From NCBI GenBank assembly GCA_948433885.1, contig CAOJEC010000007.1:1-40963 (forward strand): DNA of 40,963 bases, given 5' to 3'. Positions 1 through 6,999 of the stretch are shown here, piece by piece. The translations under genes and the position numbers were made by a program. The stretch's first letter is position 1; each line of letters opens with the position of its first letter. The DNA is from an uncultured bacterium (GTDB taxonomy: Bacteria; Bacillota_I; Bacilli_A; RF39; UBA660). A model generated the notes under the pieces. It made no database searches. It was given only the letters and a program-made list of their open reading frames with translations, and was not told where the DNA came from.

Positions 1-97
1 TTATACCATATTTTTCGTTTACTCAAAATTTAGTATAAATTGCTAAACATTATACTACATAATGTTCACTTTTTACATGGTTTCTAATTTATGTTCT

Positions 98-126
98 TTG
101 ACACGAATCGATTCCTTTGATACAAT
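98..126 (+). promoter_or_regulatory. sigma-A promoter of the IMPACT/YigZ-domain gene
   Basis: A -35 box TTGACA (98-103), a 17-base spacer and a -10 box TACAAT (121-126) lie 20 bases before the first start codon, so the leader is short. This is near-consensus for the housekeeping sigma factor. Confidence 0.75.
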
Positions 127-145
127 TTATTAGAGGTGAATACAT

Positions 146-496
146 ATGACTCCGTTAAAAACATCACTTTTAGAAATCAAAAAATCCAAATTTATAGGTT
201 TACTTTATCACGTCGAAAGTGAAAAAGAAGTAGAAGACATCTTACGGGAATTGAAGTTGGTCCACAAGAAAGCTCGTCACATTCCCTATGCTTATAAAAT
301 AGGTGCTCGCGCCAAAAAGACGGACGACAAAGAACCATCGGGAACAGCAGGACTTCCAATTTGGAATGTTTTAGAACGTAATCAGTTAGATCAAACTCTG
401 ATCGTCGTCATCCGCTATTTTGGAGGCACAAAACTCGGTGCAGGCCCTCTTCTAAGAGCATACTCGAACGCAGCCAATGCCCTGTTGAAAGATTAG
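146..496 (+). CDS. IMPACT/YigZ (UPF0029) N-terminal domain protein, short form
   Basis: This 116-residue protein matches the N-terminal UPF0029/IMPACT domain of the YigZ/YvyE family. Seen: the early KKSKFIG segment, the central DDKEPSGTAG motif and the later RYFGGTKLGAG motif, all hallmarks of the domain. Family members are usually about 200 residues with a second ferredoxin-like domain; here the protein stops straight after the first domain. The function of bacterial members is unclear; they are related to eukaryotic IMPACT, a translation regulator. The start is supported by AGAGGTG just upstream and a consensus promoter. The gene converges on the next one and the two 3' ends overlap by four bases, so the short length looks fixed rather than a recent frameshift. 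Confidence 0.85.
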   Translation: MTPLKTSLLEIKKSKFIGLLYHVESEKEVEDILRELKLVHKKARHIPYAYKIGARAKKTDDKEPSGTAGLPIWNVLERNQLDQTLIVVIRYFGGTKLGAGPLLRAYSNAANALLKD

Positions 497-1122
497 TTCT
501 TTCTTTCCACGATATAATAAAGATTCTCATGATCTCTTACATAGTCTATTTTCCCGACTATTCCGTAGATGAATACCGCGATACCCTTTTTTAAAAACTT
601 CATCACCAATTCATCGGTCGCAACTATGTCCAAAATACAAATCATGTCGTAATCGTAATCCACTTCCGAATTCAAAACATAATTCAACACTCCACATTTC
701 AATTTGGGGTGTTTTTTCTTCAATCTTTTTATCAGTCCATTATCGAAACTCATGAAATAAGTTTTGTCGTCGACACGATCGAGAAAAGGTTCTAAATCCA
801 CTTCGGTCTTCAATTCTACGATCTTAAATAAGCCTGGAAAACTGGTCAAAACATCTTCGAAAAGTGGAATTTTGCTAGGCACATCCTTGGAACCGAAGTT
901 GTACTTTGACAATTCATCGTAAGTCAAATCTCTAACGAAACCATGCCCATTCGAGACACGATCTATCGAAGCATCGTGAACGACCACTAGCTTCCCATCC
1001 TTTGTCTTTCTGACATCGAACTCGATGCCAGAAAATTCATTATTGGCTGCATTTTTGAATGCTTCCATAGTATTTTCTTTAATAGATGAGGTTTTATAAC
1101 CCCTATGTGCAATTCTTTTCAT
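493..1122 (-). CDS. glycerophosphodiester phosphodiesterase family protein
   Basis: This 209-residue protein has the GDPD TIM-barrel signature: HRG at 6-8, ENT at 16-18, EFD at 34-36, TKDG and the general-acid HD at 49-50, then a later ELK. The family hydrolyses glycerophosphodiesters to glycerol 3-phosphate and an alcohol, recycling deacylated phospholipids or teichoic acid units. There is no signal peptide, so it is probably cytoplasmic. It is shorter than the usual 240-260 residues, with a trimmed C-terminal half. No clear ribosome binding site precedes the ATG. It lies 31 bases after the peptidase gene and may be co-transcribed with it. Substrate cannot be told from sequence. Confidence 0.85.
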   Translation of the reverse strand: MKRIAHRGYKTSSIKENTMEAFKNAANNEFSGIEFDVRKTKDGKLVVVHDASIDRVSNGHGFVRDLTYDELSKYNFGSKDVPSKIPLFEDVLTSFPGLFKIVELKTEVDLEPFLDRVDDKTYFMSFDNGLIKRLKKKHPKLKCGVLNYVLNSEVDYDYDMICILDIVATDELVMKFLKKGIAVFIYGIVGKIDYVRDHENLYYIVERKN

Positions 1123-1153
1123 ATATAATCATATGAAATACACACGAATTATT

Positions 1154-2260
1154 CTATCTTTTAGGTGTCATAATATAATTTTTATAATCTGACAAATGTT
1201 CGTTCGGCTCGATTCCTAAATCCAAAATCCTTCGATAATACTCTTCCATAGGCAATCGCCAATCTATTCTCATCAATTTTTTAAGCAAATATAATCCCTT
1301 GTCTTTGTCTTTTTTATAAGCATCTAGAAGTTCCAAAGCGATCACATATCCGACGACATAGATAAACATCGTAGAAATATTCATATTTAACATATCGGCA
1401 ATAGTCTTACCTTCACAGTATTTAGAATATTCCGAATTCAATCTGCCAATTATATTTTTAGCCTTTTGACTTCGAAGTTCCAACCAAAAATATAATATAC
1501 CATCTTCAATCAAAGCATTTCTTCCTTTTATTACAGTCATATTATAATACTGCTTTCTATAATCCAAAGTAGCATCCTCGAATTCTTTAAAACTTATCAA
1601 ATGTTCCATACAAAGAAGTTCAAAAAAGATGCTTACAATTTCTACAAAAAGATAATTATTCTCGTACATTTTCATATCGAAATTCGTAGAAAAATGTATA
1701 CTATGCCCATATTCGTGAACTAAATCGAAAATATCTTCTACTACGCCATATCTTTTCATACGAATGTATGTCTTTTTTCCATATGGTAAAAATATAGATT
1801 GTGGCGAAGGCGCAATTTCCATCAACCTATCCATACTCAATAATTTCTTTCTTCTCTTATAATTAGCTCTAAACAATGTGTAAATTTCCCTATCAGTACA
1901 ATCTTTATAAAATCCATTCACTATGTCTAAAAAATCAGAATCACTCAATCGGGGAACCGAAATATAACGGCGAGTTCTTTCTATCGGTCCACCTACTACG
2001 ATAGGACTAGCCAAATATATAAAATCTCTTATACTATCTGACATTTCATATTCTTCTTCCAATGCTCCCAAAATATCAATTTCATCCTGTTCATCATCGA
2101 ATATAAAATTCGCTATTATTTCTAAAGTTTCTTCGATCTGTTGTCTAGCCTCGCCTTTGGTACTTTCCTTCAAAACCAACAAACGATTGTATTGATCATT
2201 AAAGTGTTCAACATACCATCTATTTTCTCTGTTTACTCTATTTTTACCCAAGATTTTCAT
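1154..2260 (-). CDS. M3-like (oligoendopeptidase F-type) zinc metallopeptidase, short form
   Basis: The 368-residue protein carries the zinc-binding HEYGH motif at 182-186 followed about 20 residues later by a glutamate (E207, in FVEIVSIFFE) that fits the third zinc ligand of gluzincins of family M3. PepF-type enzymes are about 600 residues and digest short peptides in the cytosol; this one has a compact N-terminal part, so substrate range may differ. The alternation of helical segments after the active site fits the M3 fold. No signal peptide is seen. It is followed closely by the phosphodiesterase gene. A purine-rich GAAGGGGG sits almost against the start codon, closer than usual. Function as a peptidase is inferred from the motif; the exact subfamily is uncertain. 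Confidence 0.7.
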   Translation of the reverse strand: MKILGKNRVNRENRWYVEHFNDQYNRLLVLKESTKGEARQQIEETLEIIANFIFDDEQDEIDILGALEEEYEMSDSIRDFIYLASPIVVGGPIERTRRYISVPRLSDSDFLDIVNGFYKDCTDREIYTLFRANYKRRKKLLSMDRLMEIAPSPQSIFLPYGKKTYIRMKRYGVVEDIFDLVHEYGHSIHFSTNFDMKMYENNYLFVEIVSIFFELLCMEHLISFKEFEDATLDYRKQYYNMTVIKGRNALIEDGILYFWLELRSQKAKNIIGRLNSEYSKYCEGKTIADMLNMNISTMFIYVVGYVIALELLDAYKKDKDKGLYLLKKLMRIDWRLPMEEYYRRILDLGIEPNEHLSDYKNYIMTPKR

Positions 2261-2339
2261 CCCCCTTCTCTAAAAGATTAGTTGTTTAAATATTTTACAC
2301 GAAAAAAATAATATAATCGAGACCTTTTTCATATTACAA

Positions 2340-2376
2340 TAAAATAAAAATATATGAATTAGTGTCCATATATTAT
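2340..2376 (-). terminator. terminator of the TasA-like gene
   Basis: On the minus strand AATATATG and CATATATT form a stem around a ten-base loop and are followed by a T-rich run, 12 bases or more after the stop codon. Confidence 0.55.
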
Positions 2377-2387
2377 TTATATTTATA

Positions 2388-3902
2388 TTATGTTCGATAA
2401 GGATTTTCCATAGTACCATCACCAATTAAACTATTTGCATATTCTGAGTTAAGATTGATGACTGGTGTAACTCCACCGCTAGTATTAACTGAAGTATTGT
2501 ACAGAGCTCCATTTGGATAAAGAACAAAAGCATGAGAATTTTGACCACCAAAAGAATAAGGTGAGAAGGACCAATATACTATATTTGGATTATATAGATA
2601 ATAGCTATTATTTATAGTTCCAAACTTTCCCGACCCTGCCGCTACTATTTCATCGGCTGTTATCAATCCTACAGGATATGTTAATGCTCCGTTTCCTTTA
2701 TTCGTGTCATTCACCGTAAAAGCGTCGTTCTTCTCTGGACATTTGAATGTTGGAGTACTCGCTACATTATTCCATATTCTTGTTCTCGTAGTTGCCCCGT
2801 ATGTAGTTACATTCTTTCCATAGCCTAATCCTGTGTCGCCTGTATATCCTGATGCTTCTCTTCCCGGCGTAGTTCTATCACTACAAAAAAGTGTATCTGA
2901 TACTGCACTTCCATATCCAGCATCTTCTATATTCGTCTTGTACCATGCATCTACTACCTTCTTGATTGTAGAATCTTCTATATTTGTTTGGGCTTGTTCT
3001 TTACTTGTACTCGCAACAGTACCTGTAGGTCCATACATCCATCCTACATATTTCGCATCACTAGTAATACTACTAAATGCTTGCCCTACTTTGATAAACC
3101 TTTCTGCATTGTTCGCTCCGTTTGCATAAGCTTGTGTTCCATTATACATGATTCTCAAGGATCCGTCTCCATTGACCCTGATAATTCTCCAATAGAATCC
3201 TGCAAACTTGACGTAGTTATTCGTAACTGCCCCTCGATAGTAGTAACTTGTTCCATAGTCGTCTTCCATTTCGAATACGCCTTCATCGGTAGTCGCTGGT
3301 TCATCAAATTCGTTTTTAACCCCTTGAGAACTAGCTATAATGTCTTTTACTGTTTCTGAATTTATATCTTCTACTCTGAACTTCGTATTGAACGTAGCAT
3401 TTAAATCTGCATCTTGATTGACATCGATCAGATAATTTAAAGTTATTTCTAGTTCGTAATAATATGTTTTACCTACTGGTATAATTAAACTGCTTGCTAA
3501 GACTTTCTTAGAAATTTCTTCAGCTTGTGGTACATTAGTTTTGTTTACAACTTCAGTAAAAGTTCCATCTACTGTCTCACTATAGGAAAGAGTATAAGTT
3601 AAGCTTCCTTCGGTGTATGTATTGATCATTTCATCGAAGAACATCTTAACTCTAGCATCGGCTGTACCGGTATTTTCGATCGTGAACTTCTTTGTAACCG
3701 ATTCACCAAAATTAAGTTCAGCATTTAATCCTAAATCGTTATCACTGAATTTCACACTTACAGTTGCTGTATTCAAAGTCGCATCCATCGGAGTAACTTC
3801 TCCCATCGCGGTGAAATATGCGTATGATACACTTCCTACAATCGTAAGTACTGACGAGATCGCAATCAGTAAACATAACATTCTCTTCGTTCTCAAGTTC
3901 AT
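2388..3902 (-). CDS. large secreted TasA/camelysin-like protein with a C-terminal lectin-like domain
   Basis: The 504-residue product begins with a signal peptide of the SipW-dependent type: positive residues, a hydrophobic core and SYAYFT before the mature chain, as in TasA and CalY. Residues about 35-190 look like a beta-sandwich (TVSVKFSDND, TKKFTIENTGTADARVKMFF). The second half is rich in Tyr, Gly, Asn and Trp and ends WSFSPY ... PNGALY ... GGVTPVINL ... GDGTMENPYRT, a tail shared with the partial gene at the right end of the window and with the remnant near 17.8 kb. This C-terminal region resembles FGE/C-type-lectin-like display domains, an inference. No SipW peptidase gene is in the window. 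It has its own promoter, a roughly 100-base leader with a 9-bp closing stem, a GAGGAGG ribosome site and a terminator. Likely a surface or matrix protein; the ligand is unknown. Confidence 0.7.
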   Translation of the reverse strand: MNLRTKRMLCLLIAISSVLTIVGSVSYAYFTAMGEVTPMDATLNTATVSVKFSDNDLGLNAELNFGESVTKKFTIENTGTADARVKMFFDEMINTYTEGSLTYTLSYSETVDGTFTEVVNKTNVPQAEEISKKVLASSLIIPVGKTYYYELEITLNYLIDVNQDADLNATFNTKFRVEDINSETVKDIIASSQGVKNEFDEPATTDEGVFEMEDDYGTSYYYRGAVTNNYVKFAGFYWRIIRVNGDGSLRIMYNGTQAYANGANNAERFIKVGQAFSSITSDAKYVGWMYGPTGTVASTSKEQAQTNIEDSTIKKVVDAWYKTNIEDAGYGSAVSDTLFCSDRTTPGREASGYTGDTGLGYGKNVTTYGATTRTRIWNNVASTPTFKCPEKNDAFTVNDTNKGNGALTYPVGLITADEIVAAGSGKFGTINNSYYLYNPNIVYWSFSPYSFGGQNSHAFVLYPNGALYNTSVNTSGGVTPVINLNSEYANSLIGDGTMENPYRT

Positions 3903-3923
3903 AATTAAAGCCTCCTCTCATAT

Positions 3924-3996
3924 AGAATAGATTAACATGAATTACCCAAAAAATTTGTAGCAGAAATTATCACTATAGTTAGATTTTATCTATTCT
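3924..3996 (-). promoter_or_regulatory. structured 5' leader of the TasA-like gene
   Basis: Two perfectly complementary nine-base arms (3924-3932 and 3988-3996) enclose about 55 bases between the promoter and the ribosome binding site. The lower arm lies just before GAGGAGG, so the stem could affect access to it. No known riboswitch consensus was recognised. Confidence 0.4.
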
Positions 3997-4009
3997 CTAC
4001 TATGATTAC

Positions 4010-4038
4010 ATTATACAAGATATGTTTTATATAAGCAA
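4010..4038 (-). promoter_or_regulatory. promoter of the TasA-like gene
   Basis: On the minus strand TTGCTT, a 17-base spacer and TATAAT are found, just past the dgkA terminator. This gives the TasA-like gene independent transcription with a leader of about 100 bases. Confidence 0.65.
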
Positions 4039-4066
4039 GTGTTATGCAATCTCATCTATTCGAATG

Positions 4067-4093
4067 CAAAAAAAACATCGAATCATCTCGATG
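4067..4093 (-). terminator. terminator after dgkA
   Basis: On the minus strand ACATCGA and TCGATGT pair around a six-base loop and run into eight T residues, directly after the dgkA stop. Confidence 0.8.
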
Positions 4094-4095
4094 TA

Positions 4096-4494
4096 TCAAA
4101 GTCCAAACAACGCCAATATTTTAGGACCACATATTATTACAAAAATCGCCAATCCACAGAAAGTCATCACACAGGTTGCTGCACTGCAACAATCTTTTGC
4201 AATACGAGCTAACTCATTGTATTCCAAAGTGACCATATCGACGACAGCCTCGACAGCCGTATTGACGAGCTCGAAAGCGAGTACAACTGCCAAAGTGATT
4301 AGTATTATTCCCCATTGAGTAGGAGATATTTTTAAAAACAATCCGAGTGCTATACCTAAAACCGAAAATATTGCATGAAGCCACAAACTTTTTTCGTTTC
4401 TATAAGCATAGATCAATCCATCTATCGAATATTTCGTACTGTAAACGATCCTTTTGATACCAGTATATTTACTTTTATTTCGTGATACCTGCAT
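4096..4494 (-). CDS. dgkA: diacylglycerol/undecaprenol kinase
   Basis: A 132-residue membrane protein of the DgkA family. It shows the family segment FELVNTAVEAVVD (equivalent of the E..NTAIE catalytic motif) and AKDCCSAATCV (the conserved A.D..A.AV helix), with three hydrophobic helices following an N-terminal amphipathic region. Gram-positive members act mainly as undecaprenol kinases, returning the lipid carrier to the wall-synthesis cycle, so the substrate here is more likely undecaprenol than diacylglycerol. It overlaps the 3' end of ybeY by 20 bases and is the last gene of the yqfC operon, closed by a strong terminator. The ybeY-dgkA order is the same as in Bacillus. Confidence 0.9.
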   Translation of the reverse strand: MQVSRNKSKYTGIKRIVYSTKYSIDGLIYAYRNEKSLWLHAIFSVLGIALGLFLKISPTQWGIILITLAVVLAFELVNTAVEAVVDMVTLEYNELARIAKDCCSAATCVMTFCGLAIFVIICGPKILALFGL

Positions 4495-4915
4495 TCTCTA
4501 AAACCTCTTTCTGTAAGCCGAACATGACGGCTTCATCATCTTTGTTCATATGATCGTATCCGAGAAGATGAAGTAACCCGTGAATCGTCAAAAATGACAA
4601 TTCTCTTTTGACACTATGACCGTACTCAGTTGCCTGCTCGACCGCCTTGGGAATCGAAATGAATATATCTCCTAATGCTTCTATTTCTTGTTCAAAATTG
4701 TCTTCCGCATCGTTAAGCGCAAACGACAAGACATCGGTCGTTCTATCGACACCTCTATATTTTAAGTTCATCTCGTGCATTTTCTCATCTCCGATGAAGA
4801 TTATAGAAAATATTCCCTCGACGCCCAATTTATCTATAGCTAACCTCAAAAGATCATCCAAGTACGAATAATCTTCCTCATAACCGTATTCGTTCGTTAT
4901 ACTGTATTGTTCCAT
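4475..4915 (-). CDS. ybeY: endoribonuclease YbeY (rRNA maturation factor)
   Basis: The protein has the metal-binding signature HGLLHLLGYDH, in which the three histidines bind zinc, and the upstream family segment TDVLSF. YbeY is a single-strand endoribonuclease needed for 16S rRNA 3' processing and ribosome quality control. I place the start at the ATG at 4915, giving 146 residues, because it forms a TAATG overlap with the VanZ stop codon and has GGGGAG upstream. The longer reading from a TTG at 4942 is less likely. It overlaps dgkA downstream, which indicates translational coupling. Confidence 0.93.
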   Translation of the reverse strand: MEQYSITNEYGYEEDYSYLDDLLRLAIDKLGVEGIFSIIFIGDEKMHEMNLKYRGVDRTTDVLSFALNDAEDNFEQEIEALGDIFISIPKAVEQATEYGHSVKRELSFLTIHGLLHLLGYDHMNKDDEAVMFGLQKEVLENAGITK

Positions 4916-5529
4916 TAAATCTTGACTCCCCACAAATTGCAAACATAGACTATTATAAATATGATGAAAACTACTGTCAATATATTATAAACTATATCTC
5001 TTTGCAAAAACTTCGGAAGATGTCTTTTGATCGCCGATAGACCGATGAACAACAAGAATCCACAAATTCCGCCGACACAGTTCAAAAATATATCGTCGAC
5101 ATCAAAACTGCGTCCGATGAACATCTGAACTAACTCGATCGTTAAACTCGTTATGAACGTTATGAGAAGAGGTCGGTTTATCTTTTGAGAATTCAAATAG
5201 GCACTTATGAAAATTCCGAACGGTAAGAAAATCAAGATATTACCTACGACATTCCAATAGAAGTACTTACTACCGAATTCGTAACGCATGATTTCTTTGA
5301 AAGGGATGAAATTGTTGCCTATACTATGCACATCAGTATTTGTAACTAAACCGAAAAGCAACAAAATGTATATGACGAAAGCCAAAGAAAAGAATTCTTT
5401 ATAAAGCACGAAGCGTTCGCCCTTCTCCAAAATGTAGTTTATTCTGATTGTCGTCAAAACTACTACGAAGATCAACAACATCGGCCAAGCACTCATCACC
5501 AAATTGAAAGCCTCTCTTTGCAAACCCAT
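4915..5529 (-). CDS. VanZ family membrane protein
   Basis: The product has about five transmembrane helices and VanZ-family features: an FxPFKE segment after the second helix, GNILIFLPFGIF, then EL.Q...GR.FDVDD...N..GG..G. VanZ proteins give low-level teicoplanin resistance in enterococci, but most family members have no known role. The ATG at 5529 is preferred (204 residues) since AGGGAG lies seven bases before it; the ATG at 5547 overlaps yqfD but lacks a good site. The gene occupies the position held in Bacillus by phoH and pgpH, between yqfD and ybeY, and is coupled to ybeY through a TAATG overlap. Confidence 0.85.
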   Translation of the reverse strand: MGLQREAFNLVMSAWPMLLIFVVVLTTIRINYILEKGERFVLYKEFFSLAFVIYILLLFGLVTNTDVHSIGNNFIPFKEIMRYEFGSKYFYWNVVGNILIFLPFGIFISAYLNSQKINRPLLITFITSLTIELVQMFIGRSFDVDDIFLNCVGGICGFLLFIGLSAIKRHLPKFLQRDIVYNILTVVFIIFIIVYVCNLWGVKI

Positions 5530-5543
5530 TTTACCGCTCCCTT

Positions 5544-6689
5544 TCATTCTGCCTTTTCTTCGATCATTTCCTCCGGATCAACCTGTGCTTCCACACGGTT
5601 GCTTATGATTTCTTTCACCGAATAAAATACTTCAACACTAATTATACTATCATATGAGTCAGTTTGCAAAACATTTTCACTAAGTATTTCCGATTGAGAA
5701 TCTAGCTTTATCATGAGTTTTTCTCGAGCTTGTTTTAACGCTTCTTCTAAAGCCTCTTCTTCACTGTACTTCAAAGTTTCCTCTTCGTATTCTTCAACAG
5801 TTTCCTTATATAATGCAAATTTGCCAAGAGAAAAAATCTTTTTCTTCGAAACATCGTAATCATCAAAATGTATCTTGAATACTCGATTGTACGTCGAGCC
5901 GAACTCGAATCCTACGTTTCCTTTCTTCTTGCCAGTAAAATTCTTGTTCGTGTGTTCTATCGGAATAGAAATTGCCACCCTGTACCACGTATTACCGAAC
6001 ACCTCTCCGTCTCCACAAACGTACGACTTTGTCGCTTCGTTAAACGTTATTTTGCCGCTTATCAAGATACTGTCCTTTTTGACAAAATCGTTAGGAGCGA
6101 CGACCATTTGTCCCTTTTTAGCAACACCACTCAATACTATGGAATCTTTCGTACTTACAACATTACAATATTGAGGATCTTGGACCGGCTTGGTAATTAT
6201 ACGTTCTTCGACGCGTACTGTGTACTTCATTCCATCATCTACGATTTCCAACCACTCGATATTCTCGGGATAATCATCCTTTATCTTTTTCTTGATATCT
6301 TGCAATTCATCGAAGGATTTTTTGAAAGAAAAAGGTTTGATTCCATGATCGTAGAGTTCATCTTCGATGAGCACGCGTACATCTTTATTGGAGTGTATTA
6401 CTTCGACTTGAACGACGACTTTAGAAAACGCTACCATCAACACGATAGATAAAATAATCGAAAACAAAAAATGCGAGTTCATTTTGACAATTTTAAAAAA
6501 CTTTTTAATACCCTTATACGAGACGATTTCTATGATATCACTATCGAGTTTTTCCAAATCGGCAGAATATATAGTATAGATGTTTCCTTCTTCACTATAA
6601 GTTATATTCAATATGTCGATATCCCTTTTGCGTAGATAATTGATCGCGTATCTATCATAGCCTGGTAGACGTATCGAAACTTTATTCAT
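5544..6689 (-). CDS. yqfD: sporulation-associated membrane protein YqfD
   Basis: The 381-residue protein matches YqfD. The N-terminal 80 residues are soluble (YDRYAINYLRKRDIDI), a single transmembrane helix lies at about 75-95, and a long extracytoplasmic part follows with the VDDGMKYTVRVEERI region and a GxxxxG-like VLSGVAKKGQMV segment. The length is that of the family. YqfD is made in the mother cell during Bacillus sporulation, where its exact job is undefined. It directly follows yqfC with an eight-base overlap, the conserved pairing. The pair suggests that this lineage sporulates or descends from spore formers; other sporulation genes are not in the window. Confidence 0.9.
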   Translation of the reverse strand: MNKVSIRLPGYDRYAINYLRKRDIDILNITYSEEGNIYTIYSADLEKLDSDIIEIVSYKGIKKFFKIVKMNSHFLFSIILSIVLMVAFSKVVVQVEVIHSNKDVRVLIEDELYDHGIKPFSFKKSFDELQDIKKKIKDDYPENIEWLEIVDDGMKYTVRVEERIITKPVQDPQYCNVVSTKDSIVLSGVAKKGQMVVAPNDFVKKDSILISGKITFNEATKSYVCGDGEVFGNTWYRVAISIPIEHTNKNFTGKKKGNVGFEFGSTYNRVFKIHFDDYDVSKKKIFSLGKFALYKETVEEYEEETLKYSEEEALEEALKQAREKLMIKLDSQSEILSENVLQTDSYDSIISVEVFYSVKEIISNRVEAQVDPEEMIEEKAE

Positions 6690-6933
6690 TTTTCATAATC
6701 ACCTTCACCCCGATTACCGATCCTCTTATCAACAACTCCTCTTTGGTCATTTTGACGATTGTCATACCGCTTCCTTCGACGACCATCTTCCTATCCACCA
6801 AACTTACGACCATTTCCTTTTCATCAGAATATTCCAAATACTTGTAATTGAAAAAATACACTCTGTCGTCGTAAAGGCAGACTATATAATCTTTATCGAA
6901 AAGATAATTGACGATATTATTGCGTATGTTCAT
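6682..6933 (-). CDS. yqfC: YabP/YqfC family sporulation protein
   Basis: This 83-residue protein fits the YabP/YqfC family: a short beta-rich protein with VCLYDDRVYFFNYKYLEYSDE in the first half and MVVEGSGMTIVKMTKEELLIRG in the second, the latter resembling the family's LxIxGxxLxVxxLtkxxlxIxG pattern. YqfC is expressed during sporulation in Bacillus. It is the first gene of the cluster and its end overlaps the start of yqfD. A terminator of the upstream acidic-protein gene stands just before it, so the promoter should lie in or near 6940-6985; none with a clear consensus was found, consistent with a sporulation sigma factor. Confidence 0.85.
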   Translation of the reverse strand: MNIRNNIVNYLFDKDYIVCLYDDRVYFFNYKYLEYSDEKEMVVSLVDRKMVVEGSGMTIVKMTKEELLIRGSVIGVKVIMKNE

Positions 6934-6969
6934 ATACCCACCGATAAAGTATATGATTTTCAGTCAAAG

Positions 6970-6999
6970 AAAAAAACTCTTCTAGTTAAGAGTTTTTTG
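6970..6999 (-). terminator. terminator overlapping the stop of the acidic membrane-anchored protein gene
   Basis: On the minus strand AAAAACTCTT and AAGAGTTTTTTT form a strong stem that includes the stop codon, separating this gene from the yqfC operon. Confidence 0.8.

Noticed and set aside
2430-2600. The 2.5-kb region as variable repeat paired with the Asn-rich element at 17.8 kb
   Set aside because: Differences are not limited to template adenines (for instance TCC against TCG and TTC against CTC), so the two are homologous domains but not a template/variable pair.
2833-3359. Plus-strand open frames inside the TasA-like gene
   Set aside because: They lie antisense to a clear coding region, lack ribosome binding sites and have no domain features.
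5868-6452. A 194-codon plus-strand frame antisense to yqfD
   Set aside because: yqfD is a recognised full-length gene in the other strand; the antisense frame is Tyr/Phe/Arg-rich shadow sequence with no start signal.
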